Below are positions 33,582 through 42,156 of a stretch of 46,165 nt of DNA, one piece after another. Location of the stretch: the NCBI GenBank assembly GCA_046160865.1, contig JBJXHG010000146.1:1-46165 (forward strand). The letters run 5' to 3'. Below the pieces are notes generated by a model. The model saw only the letters and a list, made by a program, of their open reading frames with translations, did no database searches and was not told where the DNA came from. Every line of letters starts with the position of its first letter. Position 1 is the stretch's first letter. The stretch comes from JBJXHG01 sp046160865 (GTDB taxonomy: Bacteria > Planctomycetota > UBA1135 > GCA-002686595). A program made the translations under genes and the position numbers.

Positions 33582-33765
33582 CGCAAGCCCTTCCGTGTCG
33601 GGCGCGTCGCACGGCGGCAACGCGCGGGTAGCTCGCTCTCCGCTCCGAGGCCGAGGCTAACTCCGATCACCGGGGGGCGCTACGGAACCGTCTTGGCGGT
33701 ACCGATGCGCGGGGCCGTGCCGTCCGCGGAAGGCACGCGACGATCGGCGAACTCGTCGAAAGGAT

Positions 33766-33841
33766 TGGTGACCGCGGAAGGGCTCGAACCTTCGACCTGA
33801 TGATTAAGAGTCACCTGCTCTACCAACTGAGCTACGCGGCC
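33766..33841 (-). tRNA. tRNA-Lys (CTT)
   Basis: 76 nt including an encoded CCA. The complement reads GGCCGCG acceptor 5' strand, D-arm TAGCTCAGTTGGTAGAGCA, anticodon loop CTCTTAA (anticodon CTT), a T-arm with GGTTCGAGCC, and 3' CGCGGTCACCA. The acceptor stem has one G-U pair. 71 bp downstream of the second tRNA-Lys on the same strand. Confidence 0.93.
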
Positions 33842-33912
33842 AGGTTGTCGAAGAGGCGGAGCATTATGGCGCCGAGCGCCGAGCACGCAAGCCTGCTCAC
33901 CACCGCGAGAGG

Positions 33913-33988
<76 letters not shown>

Positions 33989-34072
33989 CGCTCCAGTTCC
34001 GCTCGCGCGGAGGGTGCGCCAGGATAACCGGGTCCGGCAGGAGGACAAGCGCGCTCGACGCACCGCGCGCGC

Positions 34073-34633
34073 TCAGACCTCCATGATCTCGGCGGTCTTC
34101 TTTTCTTGCACGACGTTCAGCTTCTCTTCGTACTCCTTGAGGAGCTTCTGGATCTCGTCGTGCAAGCGCACGTTCTCGTCTTCGGTCAGGCCGCTGGACT
34201 TGAGCAACGCGTCGGCCGCCTTGTTCATGTCGCGCCGTCCGTTGCGCATCGCGATGCGCGTCTCCTCGCACATCTCCTTGACCTTCGTCGCGTACTTCTT
34301 GCGCTGCTCGCCCGACAACATCGGCATCGTGAGGCGCAGCACCTTGCCGTCGTTCTGCGGCGTGATGCCGAGATCCGACTTCAGGATCGCCTTGTTGATG
34401 TCGCCGAGGATCGAGGCGTCGAACGGCTTGATCATGATCTGCCGCGGCTCGGGCACGGAGATCGACGCCATCTGCGCGATCGGTGTCTGCGTGCCGTAGT
34501 AGTCGACGCGAATTCCCTCGACGAGCGCCGCCGACGCGCGCGCCGTGCGGATGGTCCGCAAGTGGTCGGCGAGGTGGTGCAGCGCCTTCTCGAGCTTGTC
34601 CTTCGTTTCCGTGACGATCGTCTGGTAGGTCAT
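34073..34633 (-). CDS. frr: Ribosome recycling factor
   Basis: 186 residues, the standard length. It frees the 70S ribosome from mRNA after termination together with EF-G. Characteristic sequence: HLADHLRTIRTARASAALVEGIRVDYYGTQTPI (split here: HLRTIRTARASAALVEG, then VDYYGTQTPI), IMIKPFD, ILKSDLGITPQNDGKV and RLTMPMLSGEQRKKYATKV. Its ATG overlaps the stop of pyrH (bases ATGA, 34630-34633), so translation is coupled. Last gene of the rpsB-tsf-pyrH-frr operon. Confidence 0.98.
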   Translation of the reverse strand: MTYQTIVTETKDKLEKALHHLADHLRTIRTARASAALVEGIRVDYYGTQTPIAQMASISVPEPRQIMIKPFDASILGDINKAILKSDLGITPQNDGKVLRLTMPMLSGEQRKKYATKVKEMCEETRIAMRNGRRDMNKAADALLKSSGLTEDENVRLHDEIQKLLKEYEEKLNVVQEKKTAEIMEV

Positions 34634-35352
34634 CGCGAGCTCCCGATCTGAGTGCCCAGGTCTTCGCCGCGGATCACGCGCTCGAGGTTCCCCTCTTCGA
34701 AGAGGTTGAACACGATCACCGGCAGCTTCTGCTCCATGCACAACGTGATCGCCGTGCCGTCCATGACTTTCAAGCCGCGGTTCAGCACGTCCATGTAGCT
34801 GAGCTCGCGAAAGCGCTTCGCGTTCGGATTCTTCTTCGGATCCGAGTCGTACACGCCGTCGACCTTCGTCGCCTTCAGCAGCACTTCCGCCGAAAGCTCC
34901 GTGGCACGCAGCGCCGCCGCGGTATCCGTGGTGAAGAACGGGTTGCCCGTGCCGGCCGCGAGGATCACCACGCGGCCCTTTTGCAGGTGCGACAGAGCCT
35001 TGCGCCGCACGAACGGCTCGGCGACTTGATGGATTTCGATCGCGGTCTGCACGCGCGTTTCGCGGCCGAGCTGCTCGATCGCTTCGGAGAGCGCGAGCGC
35101 GTTGATCACGGTCGCGAGCATGCCCATGTAGTCTGCGCTCGCGCGGCTGCCGCCGAGCTTCGAGAACTCGGCGCCGCGCAAGATGTTTCCACCGCCGACG
35201 ACGACCGCGATCTCTACGCCGAGGCTCGCGACCTTCGCGACCTGGCGCGCGACGATCTGCACCGCTTCCGGATCGATTCCGTGTCCGCTGCCGGGCTCTC
35301 CCAGGCCTTCGCCCGAGAGCTTCAGGAGCACGCGCTGGTAGGGCCGGGCCAT
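34630..35352 (-). CDS. pyrH: UMP kinase
   Basis: 240 residues, typical for bacterial UMP kinase, which phosphorylates UMP to UDP in pyrimidine synthesis. Motifs: VLLKLSGEGL at the N-terminus, VVVGGGNILRG, GRETRVQTAIE, VVILAAGTGNPFFTTDTAAALRA and KVDGVYDSDPKKNPNAK. Member of the amino-acid kinase fold; cytoplasmic hexamer. It lies 13 nt downstream of tsf and overlaps frr by 4 nt, the classical order. Confidence 0.98.
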   Translation of the reverse strand: MARPYQRVLLKLSGEGLGEPGSGHGIDPEAVQIVARQVAKVASLGVEIAVVVGGGNILRGAEFSKLGGSRASADYMGMLATVINALALSEAIEQLGRETRVQTAIEIHQVAEPFVRRKALSHLQKGRVVILAAGTGNPFFTTDTAAALRATELSAEVLLKATKVDGVYDSDPKKNPNAKRFRELSYMDVLNRGLKVMDGTAITLCMEQKLPVIVFNLFEEGNLERVIRGEDLGTQIGSSR

Positions 35353-35365
35353 GGCTCGCCGCGCC

Positions 35366-36211
35366 TCAGTTGCCGATTTGGAAGCGCGCGAAGTCCGCGA
35401 TCGCCGTGCCCTTGCCGAGCTGCGCGGTGAGCACTTGCAGCACGGTCTGCTTGTCGTCCTTGAACCACTTCTGCTCGGGCAGGACGTTGTCGGAGTAGAA
35501 CTTGTCGATCTTGCTCCCGACGATCTTTTCCTGCATCTCGGCCGGACGCGACTTCACTTCTTCGAGATAGATCGCGCGCTCGCGCTCGATCTTGTCCGCC
35601 GGGATCGCGGCGCGCGTGTTGCCGGCCGGGTTCGCGAACACGACGTGCATCGCGAGCTCCTTGAGCACGCCGGCCGCGACGTCATCGGCCGCCTCCGTCG
35701 TCACCGACACGAGCGCGCCCTTCTTGCCGTCGTGGTGCACGTAGCAGCCGACGCGGCCCTTCATGTTCTCGAAGCGCTGGAAGCGCGCGACCTGCGTGTT
35801 CTCGCCGAGCTTGCCGATGAACAGCTTGATGGCTTCCGACAGCGCGGCGCCGGTCTGCGAGTGCTTGAGGTCGAGCAACGCTTCGGGCGATGCCGGGTTC
35901 TTCTCCGCCACCTGATGACAGAGCTCCGAGAGCAGCGTTTGGAAGTCCTCGGTGTTCGCGACGAAGTCGGTCTCGCATGTCATCGCGACCATCGCGCCGA
36001 CGCGCGCCTTCGGGCCGACCCACGCCTGGATGCGGCCTTGGCCCATCTCGCGACTCGACTTCTTCTCGGCGGTCTTCAGGCCTTGCTTGCGCAAGTGGTC
36101 GACGGCTGCCTCGAGGTCGCCTTGGCCGGCTTCGAGCGCGCGCTTGCACTCCATCAGTCCGGCGCCCGTGCGCTCGCGCAGATCGCGCACCATCGAAGGG
36201 GTGATTTCCAT
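35366..36211 (-). CDS. tsf: Elongation factor Ts
   Basis: 281 residues (E. coli 283). It exchanges GDP for GTP on EF-Tu. Contains the N-terminal UBA-like module (MVRDLRERTGAGLMECKRAL), the TDFVAN motif (CETDFVANTEDF) and the core with HVVFANP and FYSDNVLPEQ. ATG 36211 is the start giving the canonical MEITPSMVRDLRE N-terminus. The 148-bp gap to rpsB contains a stable hairpin. Confidence 0.98.
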   Translation of the reverse strand: MEITPSMVRDLRERTGAGLMECKRALEAGQGDLEAAVDHLRKQGLKTAEKKSSREMGQGRIQAWVGPKARVGAMVAMTCETDFVANTEDFQTLLSELCHQVAEKNPASPEALLDLKHSQTGAALSEAIKLFIGKLGENTQVARFQRFENMKGRVGCYVHHDGKKGALVSVTTEAADDVAAGVLKELAMHVVFANPAGNTRAAIPADKIERERAIYLEEVKSRPAEMQEKIVGSKIDKFYSDNVLPEQKWFKDDKQTVLQVLTAQLGKGTAIADFARFQIGN

Positions 36212-36328
36212 GTGTCTGTCTCGATTGCGCGGCCTCGCTCGGAAGCCGCAAGTCCTTGGGCTCTGACGGCGGACGAACCGCGCTCGCGAACGCGCGCGAG
36301 CGCCGGATGTCCGCACTGAACTGCGGTC

Positions 36329-36348
36329 GCGGGGCGCGCTCGCCCCGC
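36329..36348 (-). terminator. Hairpin in the rpsB-tsf spacer
   Basis: GCGGGGCG, loop of four, CGCCCCGC: a perfect 8-bp GC stem 11 nt after the rpsB stop codon. Without a T-run it may be an attenuator or an mRNA-stability element that adjusts rpsB relative to tsf, rather than a full stop. Placement between these two genes is common in bacteria. Confidence 0.6.
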
Positions 36349-36359
36349 ATTTCCGCTGA

Positions 36360-37247
36360 CTAGGTGGGCTCGACCGCGCCGCGATGCGCGTGACGGCCAC
36401 CTTCGCCGGCCGCGACGCTCTCGTCTTCGCCGTCGCGTCCGCGCGGCCGGTCGTCGCGCCGGCCGTCCGGCAAGCGGTTGCCGCGCGTCGGACGAGGCTC
36501 GTCACCCGTAGGCATGCCTTCGTCGCGCTTCTCTGCGGCACCGGTCGTCGTCATGCGCTCGCGGTGATTCGCCGAGCCTTCCTCGACCGACTTGACGAGT
36601 TGATCCACGAGCAGACGCACCGACTTCAGCGCGTCGTCGTTGCCCGGGATCACGATGTCGATGTGCGTCGGATCGCAGTCCGTGTCGAGGATGCCGATCA
36701 CGACGAGGCCCATGCGGCGCGCTTCGCGGACCGCATTGCCTTCGCGCGCCGGATCGACGACGACCATCGCGCCCGGCATGCCGGTCATCTCGCGGATGCC
36801 GCCCAGGTTGCGCGTGATCTTGCGCCGCACGCGGCGCAGACTGCTGACCATCTTCTTCGAGTACTGGTCCAGCGAGCCGTCGTCCTCCATCTTCTCGAGC
36901 TCGTCGAGTCGCTTGAGGCGGCTGCGGATGACCGAGAAGTTCGTGAGAGTTCCGCCGATCCAACGCTCGGTCACGACGGGCATGCCCGCGCGCTGTCCGG
37001 CGTCTTGGATCACGCCCTTCACTTGCCGCTTCGTCCCGACCCACAGGATGGTCGAGCCTTCTGCTGCCAAGTTGTAGAGGAGGTTCTTCGCCCGCAGGAG
37101 ACCTCGCAAGGTCTCGCGCAGGTCGATGATGTGGATCAGGTTGCGCCGCCCGTGAATGTACGGGGCCATCTTCGGATTCCACCGCGCCATGCGGCATCCG
37201 AAATGCACACCTGCATCGATCAGTTCTTGTACGGTTAGATTGTCCAT
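36360..37247 (-). CDS. rpsB: 30S ribosomal protein S2, extended C-terminus
   Basis: 295 residues against about 240 in E. coli. The core is clear: LTVQELIDAGVHFG near the N-terminus, WNPKMAPYIHGRRNLIHIID, LWVGTKRQVKG, ERWIGGTLTNF, PGAMVVVDPAREGNAVREA and GILDTDCDPTHIDIVIPGND. After about residue 235 comes a 60-residue low-complexity tail rich in Arg, Asp, Gly and Glu (RRDDRPRGRDGEDE), absent from most S2 proteins. The ATG at 37247 matches the usual start; the longer reading frame upstream is not S2-like. First gene of the operon, with a good promoter about 210 bp upstream. Confidence 0.97.
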   Translation of the reverse strand: MDNLTVQELIDAGVHFGCRMARWNPKMAPYIHGRRNLIHIIDLRETLRGLLRAKNLLYNLAAEGSTILWVGTKRQVKGVIQDAGQRAGMPVVTERWIGGTLTNFSVIRSRLKRLDELEKMEDDGSLDQYSKKMVSSLRRVRRKITRNLGGIREMTGMPGAMVVVDPAREGNAVREARRMGLVVIGILDTDCDPTHIDIVIPGNDDALKSVRLLVDQLVKSVEEGSANHRERMTTTGAAEKRDEGMPTGDEPRPTRGNRLPDGRRDDRPRGRDGEDESVAAGEGGRHAHRGAVEPT

Positions 37248-37457
37248 GGGGCCTGTTGGTGTCCGTCCGCCGAGCAGACCCTCGCCGATCGAGAGGCCCT
37301 GAGCTTTGGCGGTCCGCGCGTCAGCCGTTGGGCGGCATCGACGCACCCGCGCCCCGCCCGAGGAAGCGCTCCATTGCGCGCGCAGCTGTCGAAAGACAGG
37401 GTCCGCACGAGCTTTGGGCGCGGACCACGAGGTCGAGGCGCGCAGAGGTGGCGGGAG

Positions 37458-37485
37458 ATTCTATCGGGGAGGAATCGCCCGTCAA
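37458..37485 (-). promoter_or_regulatory. Probable sigma-70 promoter of rpsB operon
   Basis: On the minus strand TTGACG (37480-37485) is separated by 16 bp from TAGAAT (37458-37463), close to the TTGACA/TATAAT consensus and standing out in very GC-rich DNA. It leaves a leader of about 200 nt before rpsB, long enough for autoregulation by S2, although I see no specific known motif. The 313-bp gap 37248-37560 holds this and the cyclase -10 site, no gene. Confidence 0.7.
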
Positions 37486-37516
37486 TCGGCCGGCGCGGTG
37501 CACGCCGCGCCCGCGA

Positions 37517-37522
37517 TATACT
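37517..37522 (+). promoter_or_regulatory. Probable -10 box of the diguanylate cyclase gene
   Basis: TATACT preceded by GCGA, 38 nt upstream of the ATG at 37561 and the only AT-rich hexamer in the region on this strand. No convincing -35 is present 16-18 bp upstream, so the promoter may be activator-dependent or use an extended -10. Confidence 0.45.
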
Positions 37523-37560
37523 TTCCCGCTGGTCCGGCCGCGCTCCGGAGCGGCGGTCCG

Positions 37561-38496
37561 ATGAGCTCCCCGCCCCTCGTTCTCGTGTGCGATCACCGCG
37601 GCGAGGGACTTTCGGAATGCCTGACTGAGCTCGCCGGTGCGGGATTTCGGCTCGAATTCAGCGCGGACATCCGCGGCACACGAGCAGCGTTCGCGCAGCT
37701 GCGTCCAGCACTGATCGTGCTCGATCCCCTCTCCGAAGGCGGCGCCGCCGAGACTGAAGATCTCGCGCGGATCGCCGGCGCCGAGGGTCCGCCGCCGCTG
37801 CTCCTCGTCGCCGATCCGCGCGATCCGTCGGCTGCCTTGCGCACGGCACGCGACGCGCGCATGCCGCTCATCGACCTCGTGCACCGCGGATCGACGCGCG
37901 ACGAATACCGCCTGCGGATCGAACGCCTCTGCGCGCTGGCCGAGCGGCAAGGCGAGATGCTCGAACTCCGCCACCGCGCGTTGCACGACGACCGCACCGA
38001 TCTCTTGCGGCCGAAGGCGTTCCAACAACGACTGAGCGAGCACTTCTCCGCCGCCGAGCGCCACCACTTCGACCTCGCGCTCGTGCTGATCGACCTCGAC
38101 GACTTCGGGCGCGTGAACAAGCTGTTCGATCACACGGTCGGCGATCTCGTGATCGTGCGCGTCGGCGAAGCGATCCGCCGTGCGCTGCGCACCGAAGACG
38201 TCGCGGGCCGCATCGGAGGCGACGAATTCGCCGTGATGCTCCCGTACACCGGCGGCGTCGAGGCTGCGCACGTCGTCAAGCGCTTGCGCGACGAGATCCA
38301 CCGCCTGTCCGGCCGATTGACGGCCACGGGCGCGCCGATCTCGATCAGTGCGAGCCTCGGCTTCGACACGTTCGACGGCAAGGATCTCGACAACGTCGAG
38401 ACGCTGCGAGCGCGCGCCGAAACGGCGTTGCGCGAGGCGAAGCGCGCCGGCGGCAATCGTGGCGTGTACTTCCGATCGATCGACGGCGAGCGCTGA
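37561..38496 (+). CDS. Diguanylate cyclase with degenerate receiver-like N-terminus
   Basis: 311 residues. The GGDEF domain covers ~148-305 and is complete: metal-binding DLDDFGRVN, signature RIGGDEFAV, and the product-inhibition I-site RTED placed nine residues before GGDEF. It makes cyclic di-GMP from two GTP and should be feedback-inhibited. Residues ~1-120 have the size and strand pattern of a response-regulator receiver (PLVLVCDHRGEG, ALIVLDPLSEGG with the phospho-Asp position, LLLVADPRDP), but the acidic pair and the Thr/Lys switch residues are not evident, so phosphorylation is uncertain. No membrane segment. Divergent from rpsB; no effector or EAL protein nearby. Confidence 0.92.
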   Translation: MSSPPLVLVCDHRGEGLSECLTELAGAGFRLEFSADIRGTRAAFAQLRPALIVLDPLSEGGAAETEDLARIAGAEGPPPLLLVADPRDPSAALRTARDARMPLIDLVHRGSTRDEYRLRIERLCALAERQGEMLELRHRALHDDRTDLLRPKAFQQRLSEHFSAAERHHFDLALVLIDLDDFGRVNKLFDHTVGDLVIVRVGEAIRRALRTEDVAGRIGGDEFAVMLPYTGGVEAAHVVKRLRDEIHRLSGRLTATGAPISISASLGFDTFDGKDLDNVETLRARAETALREAKRAGGNRGVYFRSIDGER

Positions 38497-38662
38497 CCGG
38501 CGCACGCCACGGATCGATCCGATTCGTCCGGCCGGACACGAGTGCGATCGGCATCGTCGCGACGCACCGCCTTGGCCGACGCGGCGCAACGCGCAACGCA
38601 AGCGGAGCCGACACGTGCGGCACTCGCGGTGGATTCGCTCTTCGGCCTCGTGCTCGCGCTGG

Positions 38663-38682
38663 CCCGCATTTCTCACCACGGG
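38663..38682. repeat. Solitary group B/C end
   Basis: CCCGCATTTCTCACCACGGG: the 18-base group B end with a further GG, so the unit can also be read in reverse as CCCGTGGTGAGA, the group C end style. CTGG and CTGC flank it. It lies 3 nt beyond the stop codon of the NPCBM gene. The remaining spacer 38497-38662 has no gene. Confidence 0.65.
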
Positions 38683-38685
38683 CTG

Positions 38686-39906
38686 CTAGCGCGCGAGCAC
38701 GACGTCGAGCCAGTTCGCGCGGTCGGCGACGAACGAATCCGGGCCGACGTCCGCTTCGAGCACGAGCTCGCGCGCGCTCGACACGTCGATCGCCGGGAGG
38801 GCGAGCGCCGCGTCGCCACCACGCACGACCGGGCTCTCCCACACGGGCTTGCCGTCGAGGTGCACGCGAAAGATCACGGAGCCGCGCGCCGGAAGCCGCA
38901 GCACTTGGTCGTCGACGCCGACCAGGCCGCGCAGCGTGCGGAAGCCGCCGTCGAGCTTCCAGGAGAGCTTGCTCGGCGCGTGCACGCCGACGCCACGCGC
39001 GTACGTCCGGCCGCCGACGACGAGCGGCGTGTTCGTCACCGAGCGGTCGAACCGCGCCGGCCACTGGATCCCGAGATCATCGCCGAACGGCGAGCTCTGT
39101 CCGACGTCGGACGGCGCGAGCGACGAGAGATACGCGATCGCGCCGTCGTCGACGAGCAGCCCTGAGATCGTGGCAAGCGGGATCGAGATCTCGCCGCTGT
39201 ACTTGCGCCGGATGATGCACGCCTCGCCGGTGAGACGCACGAGCTCGCCCGAGAGTCGCGTCTCGTCGAAGCCGTCGACGACGACCCGGACGCCAGGGTT
39301 CGCGTTGCCCCCGTCGTCCTTGTGCGGCAAGTGCTCGATGAAGAGCGCCGCGACCTCGCCCCACGGAATCTGCTTCGATCCGAGCACCGTGCCGTGGAAC
39401 TGCACACCCTCGGAGGTGAACGCTTCGACGCCGCCCTCGATCGTGTCGAGCACGTCGCGCGTCTTGCGATACAAACGATCGCCTTCGGCCGGCGCTTTCG
39501 GCGTCTCGGTCCACAGGCCCTCGACGCGCGCGGGCCAAACGATGGACGAGATCTCGTCGATGATCACTTCGACTCGCACGCCGCCAGCGAGCTCGACTTG
39601 GATCCACTCCTCGCGTCCCCCGCGCACGCGACCGCGCAAGCGATCGCCATCGGAGAGCTGAATCTGCGCGCGCTGCTCGCCCGCTTCCGCGCGCGGCGGC
39701 CCCCCGAGCCCTTCGAAGCGGAGCCGCTGCCCACCGATCGTCCGAGGGTCCTGTGTGTCGAGCGTCGCGAGCGCCAGCGCCTTCCGCTCGCCGGTCGCGC
39801 TCTCGAGCACGACGCGCGGTCCGCTCGCGACGTCGTCGCGCGGTCTCGGGTCTTGCGCACCGGCGAACGCGAGGGCTAGCCAGAGGAATTGGTGGACGGC
39901 GAGCAT
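38686..39906 (-). CDS. Secreted NPCBM/NEW2-domain protein
   Basis: 406 residues. A signal peptide covers ~1-18 (LAVHQFLWLALAFAGAQ). The N-terminal two thirds (20-280) are beta-rich, with two similar units (SDGDRLRGRVRGG...IDEISSIVW and LSGELVRL...ATISGLLV) that look like repeated Sm-like or LSM-type barrels. The C-terminal ~120 residues match the NPCBM carbohydrate-binding module: SVTNTPLVVGGRTYARGVGVHAPSKLSW (split: TPLVVGGRTYARGVGVHAPS), LRGLVGVDDQV, VIFRVHLDGKPVWESPV, and the closing ANWLDVVLA. It probably binds glycans at the cell surface; no catalytic site is visible. ATG 39906 is preferred over 40101 because it exposes the signal. The stop codon lies in a CTAG next to a group B end. Confidence 0.86.
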   Translation of the reverse strand: MLAVHQFLWLALAFAGAQDPRPRDDVASGPRVVLESATGERKALALATLDTQDPRTIGGQRLRFEGLGGPPRAEAGEQRAQIQLSDGDRLRGRVRGGREEWIQVELAGGVRVEVIIDEISSIVWPARVEGLWTETPKAPAEGDRLYRKTRDVLDTIEGGVEAFTSEGVQFHGTVLGSKQIPWGEVAALFIEHLPHKDDGGNANPGVRVVVDGFDETRLSGELVRLTGEACIIRRKYSGEISIPLATISGLLVDDGAIAYLSSLAPSDVGQSSPFGDDLGIQWPARFDRSVTNTPLVVGGRTYARGVGVHAPSKLSWKLDGGFRTLRGLVGVDDQVLRLPARGSVIFRVHLDGKPVWESPVVRGGDAALALPAIDVSSARELVLEADVGPDSFVADRANWLDVVLAR

Positions 39907-40419
39907 GCGGGGCCGCGGATCGTAGACCAGCGCAAGTGCGCGGTCTTCAGCGGAGTCTGTCCCACTTGAGTGTGCATGGCGCGCGCGGGCGGCGTTGCCG
40001 CCGCATGACTTCGGTCCGTGCGCGTTCACGGGGAGCGGCGCTGGCCGTGGAAACGGCGCAAGTGTGTGGCTGCGCACGTCCCACGCCGAGCGCGTGCACA
40101 ATCAACGGGGACAGCTTCCCGGCGCGATGGGCCGCCATGCGCGCCGGCGGCGCAGCTGCCACGCTGACAGCCGACGGGCTCCGCGCGCGCGTCCGCTGCC
40201 ACTAAGGCAGCGCAGACGAAGCGCAGCATTCGGCACACAAGCCACGCTCTTGCAATGACTTGAGCGCAGCTGCCGAAGCGGCACCGTTCTTGCTCGACCG
40301 CGCCGACACATCCGACCCGGGATCCGTGCGCTCACGGTCGGCAACGCGAGCATCGCTCGCGGCACCTCGAAACGAGCGCACCACAACCTGCACAACTGCA
40401 CCGAGAAGACATTCCTCTC
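39907..40419. other. Intergenic 513 bp upstream of groL1
   Basis: No convincing gene. A GGCGGC-GTT-GCCGCC hairpin lies at about 39988-40002. A 66-codon frame from ATG 40005 to TAA 40205 is open but lacks a ribosome site or recognisable content. I looked for the CIRCE operator (TTAGCACTC and its complement) and do not see it. The last 40 bp before groL1 contain GAGAAG as a weak ribosome site. Confidence 0.5.
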
Positions 40420-42096
40420 ATGGCCAAGCAAATGGTGTTTGAGTCGGACGCGCGCGAAGCCATCCGCCGCGGCGTCGAGAAGCTCGCCAAGGCCGTCGTC
40501 ACGACCCTTGGACCGCGTGGACGCAACGCGGTGCTCGACAAGGGCTGGGGCGCGCCGACGATCACGAAGGACGGCGTCACCGTGGCCGAGGAGATCCAGC
40601 TCCAAGATCCCTACGAGCACATGGGCGCGCAGCTCGTGAAGGAAGTCGCGAGCAAGACGAGCGACGTCGCCGGCGACGGCACGACCACCGCCACGCTGCT
40701 CACGGAAGCGATCTTCACCCAAGGTCTGCGCGCCGTGACCGCGGGCGCCGCGCCGGCGCGCTTGACCCAAGCGCTGCGCGATGGCGTGCAAGCCGTGACG
40801 ACCGAGCTCGACCGCATGTCGAAGTCGGTCAACAAGAACGACGAGATCGTCCAAGTGGCGACGATCTCGGCCAACAACGACCCGCGCGTCGGCAAGTTGA
40901 TCGGCGATGCGATGGAGAAGGTCGGCAAGGACGGCGTCATCACCGTCGAAGACGGCAAGACGCTCGAGACCGAAGTCACGGTCGTCGAGGGCATGCAGTT
41001 CGACCGCGGCTATCTCTCGCCGCACTTCGTCAACGAACCGAACACGATGGAGTGCGTCTTCGAGAAGCCGCTCATCCTCGTCACCGAGCAGAAGATTTCG
41101 TCGGTGCAGAAGCTGCTGCCGCTGCTGGAGAAGCTCAAGCAAGCCGGCCGGCCGTTCGTCATCATCGCCGAGGACGTCGAGTCCGAGGCGTTGGCGACGA
41201 TGGTCGTCAACAAGCTGCGCGGCGTGTTGCAGTGCGCCGCGGTCAAGGCGCCGGGTTACGGCGACCGCCGCAAGGCCATGCTCGAAGACATCGCCGCGCT
41301 CACGGGCGCGAAGGCCGTGATGAACGACCTCGGCATCGAGCTCGACGCGCTCACCGTGCGCGATCTCGGCAGCGCGAAGCGCGTCGTGATCGACAACGAC
41401 AACACGACGATCGTCGGTGGCACGGGCAAGAAAGAGGACGTGCAAGGCCGCGTGGCGCAGATTCGCGCGCAGATGGAGATCACGACGTCTGACTATGACA
41501 AGGAGAAGCTGCAAGAGCGTCTCGCGAAGCTCACGGGCGGCATCGCGCAGATCAACGTCGGTGGCGCGACCGACACCGAAGTCAAGGAGCGCAAGGCGCT
41601 GATCGAGGACGCGTTGCACGCGACGCGTGCGGCGGTCGAGGGCGGCGTGCTCCCGGGCGGCGGTGTCGCGCTGCTGCGCGCGCGCGAAGTCCTCAAGAAG
41701 CTGCGCAAGAGCGCGGACGACGACTACGGGATGGGCATCGACCTCTTGTACACGGCGCTCGCGCGCCCGGTGCAGCAGATCGCGGCCAATGCCGGCTACG
41801 ACGGCACGGTCGTCGCGCACCGCATCCTGCGCGAGAAGAAGGAGAGCTACGGCTTCGACGCGCTCAAGGGCGAGTACGGCGACATGCTCTCGCTCGGCAT
41901 CGTCGATCCGACGAAGGTCACCAAGGCCGCGCTCTCGAACGCGGCGAGCGTCGCGAGCCTCCTGCTCACCACCGACGCGCTGATCGCCACCAAGCCGGAG
42001 TCCAAGAAGAAGAAGGGCGGCGGCGGGGGCGGCGGCGACATGGACGACATGGAAGGTATGGGCGGCATGGGCGGTATGGGAGGCATGGACTTCTGA
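40420..42096 (+). CDS. groL: Chaperonin GroEL, copy 1 (with GGM tail)
   Basis: 558 residues. ATP-binding and hydrolysis motifs are intact: TLGPRGRNAVLDK, TKDGVTVAEEI, DVAGDGTTTATLL and the GGVLPGGGVALLRA block. The C-terminus has the typical GGM-type repeat (MGGMGGMGGMDF) preceded by poly-Gly. Relative to standard GroEL it has slightly altered segments (MAKQMVFESDAREAIRRG; EKKESYGFDALKGEYGD instead of the usual GYNA form). It folds proteins with a GroES lid, but no groES is present in this window. The start follows MAKQ convention. Followed after 60 bp by a second groEL. Confidence 0.97.
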   Translation: MAKQMVFESDAREAIRRGVEKLAKAVVTTLGPRGRNAVLDKGWGAPTITKDGVTVAEEIQLQDPYEHMGAQLVKEVASKTSDVAGDGTTTATLLTEAIFTQGLRAVTAGAAPARLTQALRDGVQAVTTELDRMSKSVNKNDEIVQVATISANNDPRVGKLIGDAMEKVGKDGVITVEDGKTLETEVTVVEGMQFDRGYLSPHFVNEPNTMECVFEKPLILVTEQKISSVQKLLPLLEKLKQAGRPFVIIAEDVESEALATMVVNKLRGVLQCAAVKAPGYGDRRKAMLEDIAALTGAKAVMNDLGIELDALTVRDLGSAKRVVIDNDNTTIVGGTGKKEDVQGRVAQIRAQMEITTSDYDKEKLQERLAKLTGGIAQINVGGATDTEVKERKALIEDALHATRAAVEGGVLPGGGVALLRAREVLKKLRKSADDDYGMGIDLLYTALARPVQQIAANAGYDGTVVAHRILREKKESYGFDALKGEYGDMLSLGIVDPTKVTKAALSNAASVASLLLTTDALIATKPESKKKKGGGGGGGDMDDMEGMGGMGGMGGMDF

Positions 42097-42156
42097 TCGC
42101 GACGGTCCTCACTCACTCTCCACACACAGCACACCAACACAACGAGAAGAAGAACC

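Noticed and set aside
40005..40205. 66-codon frame upstream of groL1
   Set aside because: No ribosome site, no recognised sequence and no neighbour support, though it keeps a fairly coding-like composition. It could be a short protein, but I cannot support it.
39907..40419. CIRCE operator or heat-shock promoter before groL1
   Set aside because: No TTAGCACTC/GAGTGCTAA pair and no convincing sigma-32-type promoter could be found by reading.
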